From: Clostridiales bacterium
Lineage (GTDB): Bacteria > Bacillota > Clostridia > Peptostreptococcales > Anaerovoracaceae
Direction: 5' to 3'
Assembly (NCBI GenBank): GCA_009776955.1
Contig: WRMW01000003.1
Span: 150,103 to 214,102 of the forward strand
Length of the DNA stretch: 64,000 nt
Made by a program: the position numbers and the translations under genes. The notes under the pieces are model-generated. The model saw nothing but the letters and a program-made list of their open reading frames with translations. It did no database searches and was not told the DNA's origin. This document shows, in pieces, positions 50,787 to 60,451 of this stretch. The first letter of the stretch is position 1; each line of letters starts with the position of its first letter.

Positions 50787-52004
50787 ATGGGAAAAAAATT
50801 GCGCAAAATTTACGTAGACAGAATGGTTTTGCTTTTGCTCGCAGTGGTTTTGGCGGCAGCGGGGCTTGGCGCATGCAGCCCAATCAGGGAGTTCTTAGAG
50901 GTGGCCGAGAAAATCTCACAGCCTCTGCCGTCGGCCGACAACACGCTTACTTCCCTTGTCGAAGTCACGCAAGCCATGCAGGGGGCGATGGAACGCGGCG
51001 AAACAGAGTTCACTTTCAACGCTGCGGACATTGACGAGGATTCCCTTAAAAACATCGGCAACCTTATGTCGACCTTCTGGGGCAAGCCCGTAAGCTATTC
51101 CATCAACAGCGAGTTCAAGGGCATTGAGGGCATAATAGATGGGCGCGGGGCTGATATCCGGAACATCACGAACGAATTTGAGCTATCGAACAACTACTAT
51201 ATCTACAATCATGTAAAAAACGGAGCGCCCATCCCCGAAGGCATGAGGCGAGCCAAAGAGATAGCGGCCGCGCTGCCCTATATTGCCGCCGAAGTATTCA
51301 CGGGCTCCGAAGCGAGCGGCTTTGAATTGACGCTGGCGGTGCACGACTGGCTCGTGGCAAATATCGATTACGATGACAAAATACCTGTCGAAAGCGACGA
51401 AAACGGCACATACGGCGCCATTATCCTTAGACGGACTATGTGCCTAGGATACGCAGAGGCGCTCGAACTGTTGCTAAGGTGCTACACAGATGTCGAAGTG
51501 ACGCAGGTTGTGGGCGAGGCAATGAACCTGAACCGCTATAATGAGTCCTTGGACACATGGAACGGGCATGCCTGGAACGCCGTACGGCTCGGCGGCAATT
51601 GGCACCAGATAGACGCCACATTCAACGACCCCCTAGGCAGTCCTTCAGGCCGCCTATCCCACCTCTACTTCGGGCAGAGCGATGCATTTATGTCGAAAAA
51701 CCACCGTTGGGAGCGCGATTTCTTCCCCGTTTCAAATATGCAGGACTTTCTGTATTTCCGGCAGAGCGGCCTGTTTGCGGAGGACTGGGATGAATTTGAG
51801 GCCATCCTTACGGAGTTGCTTTCGGAGAATGAGGGGGAATCCATAGAGTTCATCGAGATAGCCGTAAGGAACGACTCAATCAACGAAGACAATATACAGT
51901 TTGTCTATAGCGTGCTGGACGGCCTTGAGGAGCTTTGGTGGAGCGAGCAGGTCTGGAACGGCATCCACGTCCACTCTATCGAGTTTTTGTACGAATCAGC
52001 GTAA
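50787..52004 (+). CDS. Lipoprotein with transglutaminase-like domain
   Basis: A 405-residue protein. MGKKLRKIYVDRMVLLLLAV leads to the lipobox GLGAC, so it is probably lipid-anchored outside. Residues about 195-310 hold a transglutaminase-like (cysteine protease fold) domain with the triad in order: Cys in RRTMCLGYAEAL, His in WNGHAWNAVRLGGNWHQID and the Asp in that last segment. Such domains can cleave or cross-link peptides; substrate unknown. The start ATG follows TATACT by six bases. Its 3' end overlaps the convergent TPR gene by 29 bp. Confidence 0.8.
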   Translation: MGKKLRKIYVDRMVLLLLAVVLAAAGLGACSPIREFLEVAEKISQPLPSADNTLTSLVEVTQAMQGAMERGETEFTFNAADIDEDSLKNIGNLMSTFWGKPVSYSINSEFKGIEGIIDGRGADIRNITNEFELSNNYYIYNHVKNGAPIPEGMRRAKEIAAALPYIAAEVFTGSEASGFELTLAVHDWLVANIDYDDKIPVESDENGTYGAIILRRTMCLGYAEALELLLRCYTDVEVTQVVGEAMNLNRYNESLDTWNGHAWNAVRLGGNWHQIDATFNDPLGSPSGRLSHLYFGQSDAFMSKNHRWERDFFPVSNMQDFLYFRQSGLFAEDWDEFEAILTELLSENEGESIEFIEIAVRNDSINEDNIQFVYSVLDGLEELWWSEQVWNGIHVHSIEFLYESA

Positions 52005-53064
52005 GCTTGTCATTGTACTTCTTCACGCCGGCATTGTCGTTCTTTTTGTTGTAGATCGCGATCAATTCCTCCATTGACTCGGCATGACGGGGAGCCAGTT
52101 TAAGTGCCGCCTTGAACGCCTTTTCCGCATCGCCGATGCGATTCTTGCGGGCATAGGCAACGCCGAGGTAATACCATAGAGGCCACCAATCGTTGAAACG
52201 GCTGTCGGCATACGGCTCAAGGATATCTATCCCCTTGCTCCATCGTCCGGACAGCACGGCGTTGTAACCTTTTTCGATCTCTATGGGGTCCTTGAGCTGC
52301 GCTATCCTGCCCTTTATCTCGCGACGGTCCTTCGCCACGCGTCCGTGCTTCCCGTATTCCTCCCACGCAAGCTTCGCCTTGATATAGAGGCCGAGGTTTA
52401 GATACATATAGCCGAGATAGTACCAACCCATGTCGAAACGCGGATAAAACTCGGTCGTCATCTCAAAATAGTCGATGCACTCGGCTTTGAGGTTGCCTAT
52501 ATAATCCTCTTTTTTGCTGTCGGTATAGAGCTGCCGGAGTATGCGGGCATAACCGTACATGGCGGGAAGGTCATTGAATTTCAGGACCAGCCCGGCACGG
52601 AAATAGATGCAGGCATCCTCGTATTCTTCGCGGTCGGCGAAATCCTTCGCCTTTCGCGTCATATTGTCCACGGCTTTCTGGCCGAAGAACAGGTCTATGA
52701 ACTCCGCATAAGCCTCGCGATGCGGGAATGCTGGATCTATGCCGAGAACGCGTGCCATGTTCTCGGCCAGCACGTTGCTGCGCAAACCTTCCGCCGTGCC
52801 GGACTCCTCCCTGTCTTCCTTCCGCATAGGTATCGGGACACCTGCGAACTTTTTGTCCAGGCCGCCTTTCGCGAGGAACGCTGGCGTAAATTCATCGAAC
52901 GTCAGTTCGTTCATGCGGTGCTTGAGATAAGGGCCGACGCGGTCGGGCCTCTTCGTCAGATGCGTCTCATGCTCTGGGCGCTTCGCCGCGATTTTGTCCG
53001 CAGCCTCCTCGCCACCCTTGAGCCGTGAGGGCTGCCTGTCGAATATGCTTGTGATACCGCCCAT
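51976..53064 (-). CDS. TPR-repeat protein of unknown function
   Basis: A 362-residue cytoplasmic protein with no signal or membrane helix. The first 130 residues are polar and rich in Glu/Lys/Arg with no recognisable domain. The rest is built of tetratricopeptide-like helical pairs (for example WYYLGYMYLNLGLYIKAKLAWEEY, WPLWYYLGVAYARKNRIGDAEKAFKAAL). TPRs mediate protein contacts. It starts four bases after argS, so it is the last gene of the zapA-mutS2-argS transcript, an unexplained association. Confidence 0.7.
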   Translation of the reverse strand: MGGITSIFDRQPSRLKGGEEAADKIAAKRPEHETHLTKRPDRVGPYLKHRMNELTFDEFTPAFLAKGGLDKKFAGVPIPMRKEDREESGTAEGLRSNVLAENMARVLGIDPAFPHREAYAEFIDLFFGQKAVDNMTRKAKDFADREEYEDACIYFRAGLVLKFNDLPAMYGYARILRQLYTDSKKEDYIGNLKAECIDYFEMTTEFYPRFDMGWYYLGYMYLNLGLYIKAKLAWEEYGKHGRVAKDRREIKGRIAQLKDPIEIEKGYNAVLSGRWSKGIDILEPYADSRFNDWWPLWYYLGVAYARKNRIGDAEKAFKAALKLAPRHAESMEELIAIYNKKNDNAGVKKYNDKLTLIRTKTR

Positions 53065-53067
53065 GTC

Positions 53068-54792
53068 CTACATCCTTTCCGGCGCGCTGACACCGAGCAG
53101 CGCAAGCCCGTTCTTGATAGCTTGTTTTGCGGAAGCCGTAAGCGCCAGCTTGGCGAAGCGAGCGTCGCCCTTGTCGCTCAGGATAGGCTCCTCGTGGTAG
53201 AAAACAGAGAACGCCTGCGCGATGTCCGTCACATGACGGGTGATAAGCGAAGGCTCGTATTTTTCGCCGGCATCCGCTATTACATCCGGCAGCGCGCCTA
53301 TAAGCCTCGCAAGGGCAAAGGCCGAGTCAGACGCGAGGGCTCCGTAGTCGTCTAAACCAAGCAGAGCGTTTGGCGAGATGTCAAGTCCCTGCTCTTCCGC
53401 TTTACGCAATACGCTCGCGGCACGTGCATGGCTGTATTGTACATAGGGACCGGTTTCGCCGTCAAAGTTCAGCACCTTGTCCCAGTTGAACTCATAGTCT
53501 TTTATGCGGTTGTTGTGGAGCTCCTGGAATATCACCGCGCCTATGCCTATCTGCCGTGCCGCTTCGTTCACATCGTCGGTCACTACGCCTTTTTCCTGAA
53601 TGATCTCTTTGGTCTTGCTTATTGCCTGGCTCAACACGTCCTCCAAGAACACCACATTGCCAGTCCTGGTGGACATCGCGCCGTCCGCCAGACGCACAAG
53701 GCCGAACGGCACATGCACGCAATCCTGTGCCCACTCATGCCCCATAAGTTCAAGTATCTTGATCCATTGCCTGAAATGCAGATCTTGCTGCGACGCGACC
53801 ACGTAGATATTTTTGTGGAAACCGTAATGCTCTTTGCGATAAACGGCGGCCGCGATATCCCTCGTGATATACAGGGTGGAGCCATCGCTCTTTTTGATAA
53901 GCGCCTTGCCGAGGCCGTGTGGGTCAAGGTCTACAATCTGCGCGCCGTCGGAGTCTACAAGCAGGCCGCAAGCCGCAAGCTCGTCCGTGAAACGCTCCAT
54001 CTTGTCCGAGAAAAAGCTTTCGCCGTCGAAAGAGTCAAAACGGATGCCGAGCATATCATACACAACCGTAAATTCCTTAAGGCTCTCGTCGCGGAACCAT
54101 TTCCACAAAGCCTGCTCCTCTTTTTCGCCACGCTCGAGCGCCGCGAAAGCCGCTCGAGCTTCCTCCTCAAGCGAGGGGTCTTTCTCCGCCTGGCCATGAA
54201 ACTCCACGTAGTATTTCAGCAACGTTGTTATTGGCGAAGCCTCGACCTCCTCACGGCTGCCAAAACGCCGGTAAGCCACAATGAGTTTGCCAAATTGCGT
54301 GCCATAGTCGCCAAGATGGTTTAGGCGTATCACTTCGTATCCAAGGAAAGACAGGATATTGCCGAGCGCGCTGCCTATGACGGTGCTGCGGATATGACCG
54401 ATATGAAACGGCTTTGCTATATTCGGCGACGAATACTCCACTAGCACACGACGACCGGCGCCTAAGGCCGAGTTGCCGTAACCTGTCCCTTTTGAGAGGA
54501 CATCCGTCACCACGTCTTTGCCGTAAGCGGCGCGGTCTACGAAAAAATTGACATAAGGGCCGGTTGCCTGTGCGCAAGGGTCAGCGAGCTCCTCTGCCGC
54601 CTCGGCGGCTATCGCCTGAGGGGCTTTGCCTAGCGCCTTGGCGAGCCGAAAGCACGGAAATGCATAGTCGCCAAGCTCTGCGTCTTTAGGCGCCTCTATT
54701 GCAGAGTACACGCCCTGCTCGTCCAGCCCGGCGTTCTTTATCGTTTCGAGCGCAGCAAGCCGCGCCGCAATCTCCCGCTTATAGTCTTTCAA
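53068..54792 (-). CDS. argS: Arginyl-tRNA synthetase
   Basis: A 574-residue class I synthetase. The HIGH motif is KPFHIGHIRSTVIG, preceded by VEYSSPNIA, and GALSTRTGNVV-type DGAMSTRTGNVVFLED corresponds to the KMSKS region, which is MSTRTGN in ArgS. The N-terminal Add-1 domain (from KDYKREIAARLAAL) is complete. The start must be the TTG at 54792, directly after the mutS2 TGA in the same frame, since no Met occurs in the next 60 codons. Translation therefore probably depends on reinitiation. Confidence 0.95.
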   Translation of the reverse strand: MKDYKREIAARLAALETIKNAGLDEQGVYSAIEAPKDAELGDYAFPCFRLAKALGKAPQAIAAEAAEELADPCAQATGPYVNFFVDRAAYGKDVVTDVLSKGTGYGNSALGAGRRVLVEYSSPNIAKPFHIGHIRSTVIGSALGNILSFLGYEVIRLNHLGDYGTQFGKLIVAYRRFGSREEVEASPITTLLKYYVEFHGQAEKDPSLEEEARAAFAALERGEKEEQALWKWFRDESLKEFTVVYDMLGIRFDSFDGESFFSDKMERFTDELAACGLLVDSDGAQIVDLDPHGLGKALIKKSDGSTLYITRDIAAAVYRKEHYGFHKNIYVVASQQDLHFRQWIKILELMGHEWAQDCVHVPFGLVRLADGAMSTRTGNVVFLEDVLSQAISKTKEIIQEKGVVTDDVNEAARQIGIGAVIFQELHNNRIKDYEFNWDKVLNFDGETGPYVQYSHARAASVLRKAEEQGLDISPNALLGLDDYGALASDSAFALARLIGALPDVIADAGEKYEPSLITRHVTDIAQAFSVFYHEEPILSDKGDARFAKLALTASAKQAIKNGLALLGVSAPERM

Positions 54793-57309
54793 TCACTTGT
54801 CCGACAAAGTAACCACCGTCACTCCGTCGCCTCCTTCATCAAAATCGCCGTTACGGAATCTCGCAACGTGTTTGTTCTTTTTCAGCATCTTGCGGATGCC
54901 TTCGCGCAATATGCCCGACCCGCGCCCGTGGTTGAGGACGACTTCATGCATGCGCGCAAGAATGGCGTCGTCCAGGTATTTTTCGACCATCATCTCGGCC
55001 TCATCAAGATTCTTTCCGTGAATGTCTATGGTAGGCCTGATCTGATCCATTTTCGACATCACTATTTTAGCATATCTATGTTCACCACGCTTTTTCACCT
55101 CGATAGAAGTTTCTTGCTTCTTTACGAGCTCGCTTGACGCGAGCGTCAGCTTCACCGTGCCTATGCGCACGACCACGCGCCCCTTGTCGTCCGGCGCGGT
55201 CATGACTTCACCTACGGAATCCGTATCCGGCAGCGCGACTATATCCCCTGGGGCAAGCGCATCGCCCGAAGGCCCGACAGGCACAAAAGATCCCTTCTTC
55301 GTGGATTCGGCCTTCTTCTTGTTGATGGACGCAGACCGCTTACGCAGGCGCTTTCTGCTTTCGTCCGTGCGCCGCAGGGCATCGCCGGCATCAAGCGGGC
55401 CGCTCGGCACGTGCTGGGAGCCGTCCGCATTCTCCGCCCCCTGCCCTGCGTGATCCGCCCTGCCAGGCACATTCCCTGTGCCGTCCGCCACCCCGCGCGT
55501 ACGAGCATCGCGTATTATGGCCTTCAGCTCGTCACGCACCGCATCCGCTTCATCCGACGCATCGGCGACAATCTGCTCCGCTTCTTCACGTGCCTTCGAA
55601 ATTATGTCCTCTCGCTCCTTCTCAATCCTTCCCAGCCGTTCTTCCGCAGCCATAAGGGCTTCTCGGGCTTCTTCTTCTACGTGCCTGATTTCCGCCAGAT
55701 GTTTTGCGGCATCCATGCGGTCGCTCTCGATCTGCTCCATCACATCGTCAAAATATATCGCCTCTGCATCAAGAAGTTCGCGACTCCGCGCTACTATACC
55801 CTTGTCAAGCCCGAGCTTGGACGCTATATCAAACGCGTTTGAGCGACCGGGGCTGCCCATGCACAGCCTATAGGTCGGCGACAATGTTGCGACATCAAAC
55901 TCCATGGATGCATTCCCTACCCCCGCCGTCGAAATTGCATATTTTTTCAGTTCCGTATAATGCGTCGTCGCCATCACAAGGCAGCCCCGTGACCGCAATT
56001 CTTCAAGTATAGCTATGGCAAGCGCCGCCCCTTCGGTCGGATCTGTGCCCGCACCGAGTTCGTCCAGCAGGACTATGCTGTCCGCCTCCGCCTCCGACAC
56101 TATTTCCACGATGTTTTTCATATGCGATGAAAATGTCGAAAGGCTTTGCTCGATGCTCTGCTCGTCGCCGATGTCCGCAAAAACGCGCCTGACCACAGGC
56201 AGCGTCGCGCTTGATGCCGGCACATGCAGCCCCGATTGCGCCATCAGGATGAACAGCCCCACGGTCTTGAGCGTCACGGTCTTGCCGCCCGTATTGGGGC
56301 CTGTAACCACAAGCAGCCTATCGCTGTCGCCAAAACGTATGCTGACCGGCACCACCTTGTCTTTTGCTATCAAGGGATTGCGGCCTTTCTTGATATCAAC
56401 CACGCCTCTATCCGACAATTCCGCCGGACAGGCCTTCATATCGAGCGCAAGATTTGCCTTTGCGAAAATAAAATCAAGATGCACAAGCAGCCCCTGGTTT
56501 TCCCTTAGTTGTTCGGCATGCCCTCCCGCCTCTACGGAAAACGCCGCAATGATGCGCTCAACTTCGGCCTGTTCCTCAAGCTCAAGCTCCCTAAGCTTGT
56601 TGTTCATGTCCACAACGATCTGCGGCTCCACAAACACAGTCGCGCCGCCCTTGCTGCGGTCGTGTATGATCCCTGGGAAGCGGGTCGCCTGCTCCTGCTT
56701 CACCGGCACCACAAAACGCCCGTTGCGCAATGTGACCACCTTGTCCATCAACACCCCGTCAAATGTCCGGCCTGTGATAAAGTTCGTCAGGCTGCTCCGT
56801 ATTTTCTCGTTTTGCCTTTCGATGGAACGGCGTAAGCGCCTGAGTTCGCTGCTCGCCCCATCGGCAAGCTCCGTATCGGATACTATCGAGTCTGCGATAC
56901 GGCGCTCAAATTCAGGCATCGGAGTAAGCGCGGAAGCTGGCCTGCGCACAGCAAAAGCACCCTCCGGCACGTCAGACGACAAAAAGTCCTTTATTCGCTT
57001 TGCCGAGCCAAGCGCACCTGAAATCTGAAGCAATTGCCTCAGCGTCAACGTCCCGCCTTTTTCAGCGTAAGTCAACGCTTCACGCAAATCGGGAATGTTT
57101 GAAAAAGGCGGCGTCCCTTTGCGAAAACAGACGGAAACCGCATCATCGGTTTCTATACGGGATTTTGTTATGGCTTTTTCCTCGGACGAAGGCGTCAACG
57201 CCATGCAGGCATCCTTGGCCAAATCCGAAACAGCCCGCTCCGCCAACATATCGAGCGCCTTGTAATACTCAAGGATTGCGTACTCTCTGACCGACTTTGC
57301 CTGCTGCAT
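54793..57309 (-). CDS. mutS2: Endonuclease MutS2
   Basis: An 838-residue MutS homologue that lacks mismatch-recognition domains; family roles are suppression of recombination and rescue of collided ribosomes. Walker A GPNTGGKTVTLKT and Walker B SIVLLDELGAGTDPTEG are intact. A long coiled coil follows. The C-terminal Smr nuclease domain has DIHGKNLDEAEMMVEKYLDD and VLNHGRGSGILREGI. A low-complexity insertion (GRADHAGQGAENADGSQH to KRLRKRSASINKKK, about residues 610-660) lies before a KOW-like domain and is not typical. The ATG lies three bases after the zapA stop, without a ribosome site. Confidence 0.93.
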   Translation of the reverse strand: MQQAKSVREYAILEYYKALDMLAERAVSDLAKDACMALTPSSEEKAITKSRIETDDAVSVCFRKGTPPFSNIPDLREALTYAEKGGTLTLRQLLQISGALGSAKRIKDFLSSDVPEGAFAVRRPASALTPMPEFERRIADSIVSDTELADGASSELRRLRRSIERQNEKIRSSLTNFITGRTFDGVLMDKVVTLRNGRFVVPVKQEQATRFPGIIHDRSKGGATVFVEPQIVVDMNNKLRELELEEQAEVERIIAAFSVEAGGHAEQLRENQGLLVHLDFIFAKANLALDMKACPAELSDRGVVDIKKGRNPLIAKDKVVPVSIRFGDSDRLLVVTGPNTGGKTVTLKTVGLFILMAQSGLHVPASSATLPVVRRVFADIGDEQSIEQSLSTFSSHMKNIVEIVSEAEADSIVLLDELGAGTDPTEGAALAIAILEELRSRGCLVMATTHYTELKKYAISTAGVGNASMEFDVATLSPTYRLCMGSPGRSNAFDIASKLGLDKGIVARSRELLDAEAIYFDDVMEQIESDRMDAAKHLAEIRHVEEEAREALMAAEERLGRIEKEREDIISKAREEAEQIVADASDEADAVRDELKAIIRDARTRGVADGTGNVPGRADHAGQGAENADGSQHVPSGPLDAGDALRRTDESRKRLRKRSASINKKKAESTKKGSFVPVGPSGDALAPGDIVALPDTDSVGEVMTAPDDKGRVVVRIGTVKLTLASSELVKKQETSIEVKKRGEHRYAKIVMSKMDQIRPTIDIHGKNLDEAEMMVEKYLDDAILARMHEVVLNHGRGSGILREGIRKMLKKNKHVARFRNGDFDEGGDGVTVVTLSDK

Positions 57310-57312
57310 CGC

Positions 57313-57936
57313 TTATGAATTGTTGCGGTAGTTTTCGAGATCTCCCTTCATCTGGATGTTTTCCATTTGAAGCTCGAAATAATTACCCTCGATTTCCTTG
57401 AGTTTGTCCTTGAGTTCGCGAATGAGCTCGCTGCCTTCCTCGCTTTGGTCGCTTACGTTTCGCAATTTTTCGTTGGCGTCTTCCAACTCTGCTTCAAGCC
57501 GCTCTATAGCGCCTTCCCGCTCTTCTGCGCTGCGAAGAAAATTATCCATTTCAACGGATTTTGCATTGAGCTTTTCCTGAAGGGCTTCCTTGCTTTCCTG
57601 CAAAGCCTTTGCGTCTTCCTTGTATTGCAAATGGTTGCGTTTGGCTTCTTCCCAAAGCTGTTGGTAGTGCGAGATGTCCTTGTGAAGCTGCTCGTTCTCC
57701 CGCTCGCCGTCCGCCTGCGCGTCGCGTTCCGCAAAGAGCTGTTCCGTGACATTTATGGCCGCAAGCATTGCAAGCCGTGCAGCCGAGCCGTCAGCGCCCT
57801 GCTCCACAAGCCCGCATATGACCTCGTCCACATGATTGGCGATCATCAGGATTCTGTCACGCGATTTTGTGGATGCAAGAGTGTATTCCTGCCCGTAAAT
57901 GCTTACAGTAGCTTTGCTGATCTCAGATTCCGTCAT
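57313..57936 (-). CDS. zapA: Cell division protein ZapA with long coiled-coil extension
   Basis: A 207-residue protein. Residues 1-75 are the ZapA domain (TVSIYGQEYTLAS, LMIANHVDEVI, ARLAMLAAINVTEQLF), which bundles FtsZ filaments at the division site. The remaining 130 residues are a continuous coiled coil (LEAELEDANEKLRNV, ELIRELKDKLKEI). Typical ZapA is about 90-110 residues, so the extension is long. GGAGGA precedes the ATG. Its pairing with mutS2 directly downstream is common in Bacillota. Confidence 0.88.
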   Translation of the reverse strand: MTESEISKATVSIYGQEYTLASTKSRDRILMIANHVDEVICGLVEQGADGSAARLAMLAAINVTEQLFAERDAQADGERENEQLHKDISHYQQLWEEAKRNHLQYKEDAKALQESKEALQEKLNAKSVEMDNFLRSAEEREGAIERLEAELEDANEKLRNVSDQSEEGSELIRELKDKLKEIEGNYFELQMENIQMKGDLENYRNNS

Positions 57937-57993
57937 TTTATCTTCCTCCGACCTTAAGGCAATTGTAACACGAATCCTTGCATAATTGTATCG

Positions 57994-60432
57994 TTAAACG
58001 TCGCGGAGCGCAGCCCCTGCTTCGTCTGCAAGTCCCTTTAATATCTTTGCCATAGCCTTTGCGGCATCCTCGTCCGTCAGCGTCTTGTCCTTATCGCGGA
58101 ATGTGAGTCCGAAAGCGAGGCTTTTCTTGCCCTCCGGCACCTGCTTGCCTCGATATACGTCAAAGAGCTCTGCGTGTTCGAGGATTTTCCCGCCGCGTTG
58201 CTTGATGATTTCAAGCAATTTGCCTACAGGGGTCTCATTGTCTGCAATCAATGCGATGTCGCGAAGAATCGCCGGGTATTTTGGAAGCGGGGCATAGACG
58301 CGGTGCGTATCTGCGTTTTTTGCAAGCATGTCGTAATCGAGCTCAAAACAGCAAATACGCTCGGGGATATCAAAGCGCGAAAGCACATCCGGGTGAAGCT
58401 CGCCGACAACACCGTAAAGTGCGCCAGCGGCATCTTTCACAAGGGCGCAACGCCCTGGATGGAAAGTGTCATTATCCGATATTGGCTCGAAAACAGGCTC
58501 ACCAAGCCCAAATTTTTTGAACATATGCTCTATGCAACCCTTGAAAAAGTAAAATCCAGCCGCGTCGCCATAGCCGCCCGCACATAGCGAGAGCGCTTCC
58601 GTCGGCAGCCCTTCTTCGTTTATATGATTTTTGAACGTATTGCCTACCTCAAAGATGCGGCAGTCTTTCGCCATATGGTTGTAGTTGCGTGCAAGAGCTT
58701 CTACCAAAGACGGCAGCAACGTCGTGCGCATAACGCTGTTTTCCTCCCCAAGCGGATTTATAAGCTTTACAAATGCAGCTTTGTCCGCGTCCCTATCCGC
58801 GCCAATAAGTGCGATGCCAGAAGGCGACACAAAGCTGTAAGTCTGTATCTCTGACAATCCCAAGCCTGCCAGCGTATCGCGCAGGATGCTGCGCAGTTCC
58901 CAGCTTTTCGACATAGACGCTTCCGCTTCGTCCGCGTGGATTGTCGTTCCAAGCCTGTCATATCCATAGATACGCGCCACTTCTTCTATTATGTCGATTT
59001 CTTCAAGCAGATCTATCCTTGTAAGCGGGGGGCTTGCTTTCAGCGCTCCACCTTCGCATATCTCCGTGCCGATGCCGAGCCTTGCGAGCACTCCCGCAAT
59101 CTCGTCCGCCGACAGCGAAGTCCCTAGCACTGCGTTGACACGGCTTGCACGCACCATTATCTCCATCCGCTCCTGCGGCACGGGATAGCAGTCCGCCATG
59201 CCTGCGACCGCCGTTCCCGCCCCTGTCAATTCAATCAATTGGCATACGCGGTCGGCAGCCATCTTCGGCAGGTCTGCCGGCACGCCCTTTTCAAAACGCG
59301 ACGACGCCTCAGTCCTTATGCCGAGTTTTTTTGAAGTCCTTCTTACGCTGTCTTTGGAAAAGCTTGCCGCCTCGATCAAAATGGTCTTTGTGTCGTCCGT
59401 GATTTCGGAGTTGAGACCGCCCATGACGCCTGCAATAGCCACGCCGCGCTCGCCGTCCTTGATAAGCAGGGTGTCCTCATAAAGCGTGCGATCCACACCG
59501 TCCAGCGTAGTGAACTTTTCGCCGGCCTTCGCCGTGTCCACGTTTATCTCGCCGCCCGCAAGCTGGCGTATGTCAAAAGCGTGTATGGGATTGCCGAGTT
59601 CGAGCATCACATAGTTCGTAATGTCGACGATATTGTTTATAGGCCGCATGCCTGATAGCATCAGCTTCTTCTGAAGCCACCATGGGCTTTCCTTTATCAC
59701 GATGTCTTCCGCGATACGCGCTATATAGCGTGAGCAATGCTCGGGTTTTGCGATGGAGACTTTGATATGGTTTTCGGCGGCTTGCGGGCGGGTGGACGAC
59801 GGCGTATCGTCCTTCGCACCCATCCCTACGAGGTCAAGCGGAAGGTCATAAACAGCCGCATACTCGGCGGCAAGGCCGTGGACGGAAAGGCAGTCCGGCC
59901 TGTTCGGGGTGATCTCGAACTCTATGACCTGCACGTTCACAAGGCCAAGGACTTCAAAAATATCCTTGCCTAACATTGCGGTCTGCCTTGCCTCCTCCGG
60001 CAGAATCCATATCCCGTCTTTGCAGGCAAGCGGCACTACTTTGTCGCTGAAGCCAAGCTCCTGCGCCGAGCAGAGCATCCCGTCTGAGACCTCGCCGCGC
60101 AGCTTTCCTTTTTTTATCTTGAGGCCGCCAGGCAGAACGGCGCCGTGCATCGCGACCGGCACATAGTCTCCCTTCTTTACGTTGGCAGCGCCCGTCACGA
60201 TCTGCACCGCTTCGTCGGCGCCGACCTCCGCCTTGCAAAGCAGAAGATGGTCCGAATCGGGGTGAGGCCAGACGTCATCAAGCCGCCCCAGAACCACGCC
60301 GGTCACAGAGCCGTCCCCGTACGTTTTCACGCCTTCCACGTTCGAACCGCTGAGCGTCATACGCTCCGCGACATCCTCTTTCCCGACACCGCCGGGCACA
60401 TATTCTTCCATCCATGTTATTGGTACAAGCAT
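57994..60432 (-). CDS. pheT: Phenylalanyl-tRNA synthetase beta subunit
   Basis: An 812-residue subunit with all expected domains: N-terminal tRNA-binding domain (VVLGRLDDVWPHPDSDHLLLCKAEVG), B3/B4 editing domain, B5 domain, catalytic-like core and a C-terminal anticodon-binding FDX-ACB domain (YAPLPKYPAILRDIALI). It joins PheS to charge tRNA-Phe. GAGGG precedes the ATG. It is 19 bp downstream of pheS. Confidence 0.96.
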   Translation of the reverse strand: MLVPITWMEEYVPGGVGKEDVAERMTLSGSNVEGVKTYGDGSVTGVVLGRLDDVWPHPDSDHLLLCKAEVGADEAVQIVTGAANVKKGDYVPVAMHGAVLPGGLKIKKGKLRGEVSDGMLCSAQELGFSDKVVPLACKDGIWILPEEARQTAMLGKDIFEVLGLVNVQVIEFEITPNRPDCLSVHGLAAEYAAVYDLPLDLVGMGAKDDTPSSTRPQAAENHIKVSIAKPEHCSRYIARIAEDIVIKESPWWLQKKLMLSGMRPINNIVDITNYVMLELGNPIHAFDIRQLAGGEINVDTAKAGEKFTTLDGVDRTLYEDTLLIKDGERGVAIAGVMGGLNSEITDDTKTILIEAASFSKDSVRRTSKKLGIRTEASSRFEKGVPADLPKMAADRVCQLIELTGAGTAVAGMADCYPVPQERMEIMVRASRVNAVLGTSLSADEIAGVLARLGIGTEICEGGALKASPPLTRIDLLEEIDIIEEVARIYGYDRLGTTIHADEAEASMSKSWELRSILRDTLAGLGLSEIQTYSFVSPSGIALIGADRDADKAAFVKLINPLGEENSVMRTTLLPSLVEALARNYNHMAKDCRIFEVGNTFKNHINEEGLPTEALSLCAGGYGDAAGFYFFKGCIEHMFKKFGLGEPVFEPISDNDTFHPGRCALVKDAAGALYGVVGELHPDVLSRFDIPERICCFELDYDMLAKNADTHRVYAPLPKYPAILRDIALIADNETPVGKLLEIIKQRGGKILEHAELFDVYRGKQVPEGKKSLAFGLTFRDKDKTLTDEDAAKAMAKILKGLADEAGAALRDV

Positions 60433-60451
60433 TTCATTCCCTCATGTAATA

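Noticed and set aside
53428..54324. 298-codon plus-strand frame across argS
   Set aside because: Shadow of argS, with no start signal and no recognisable domain.
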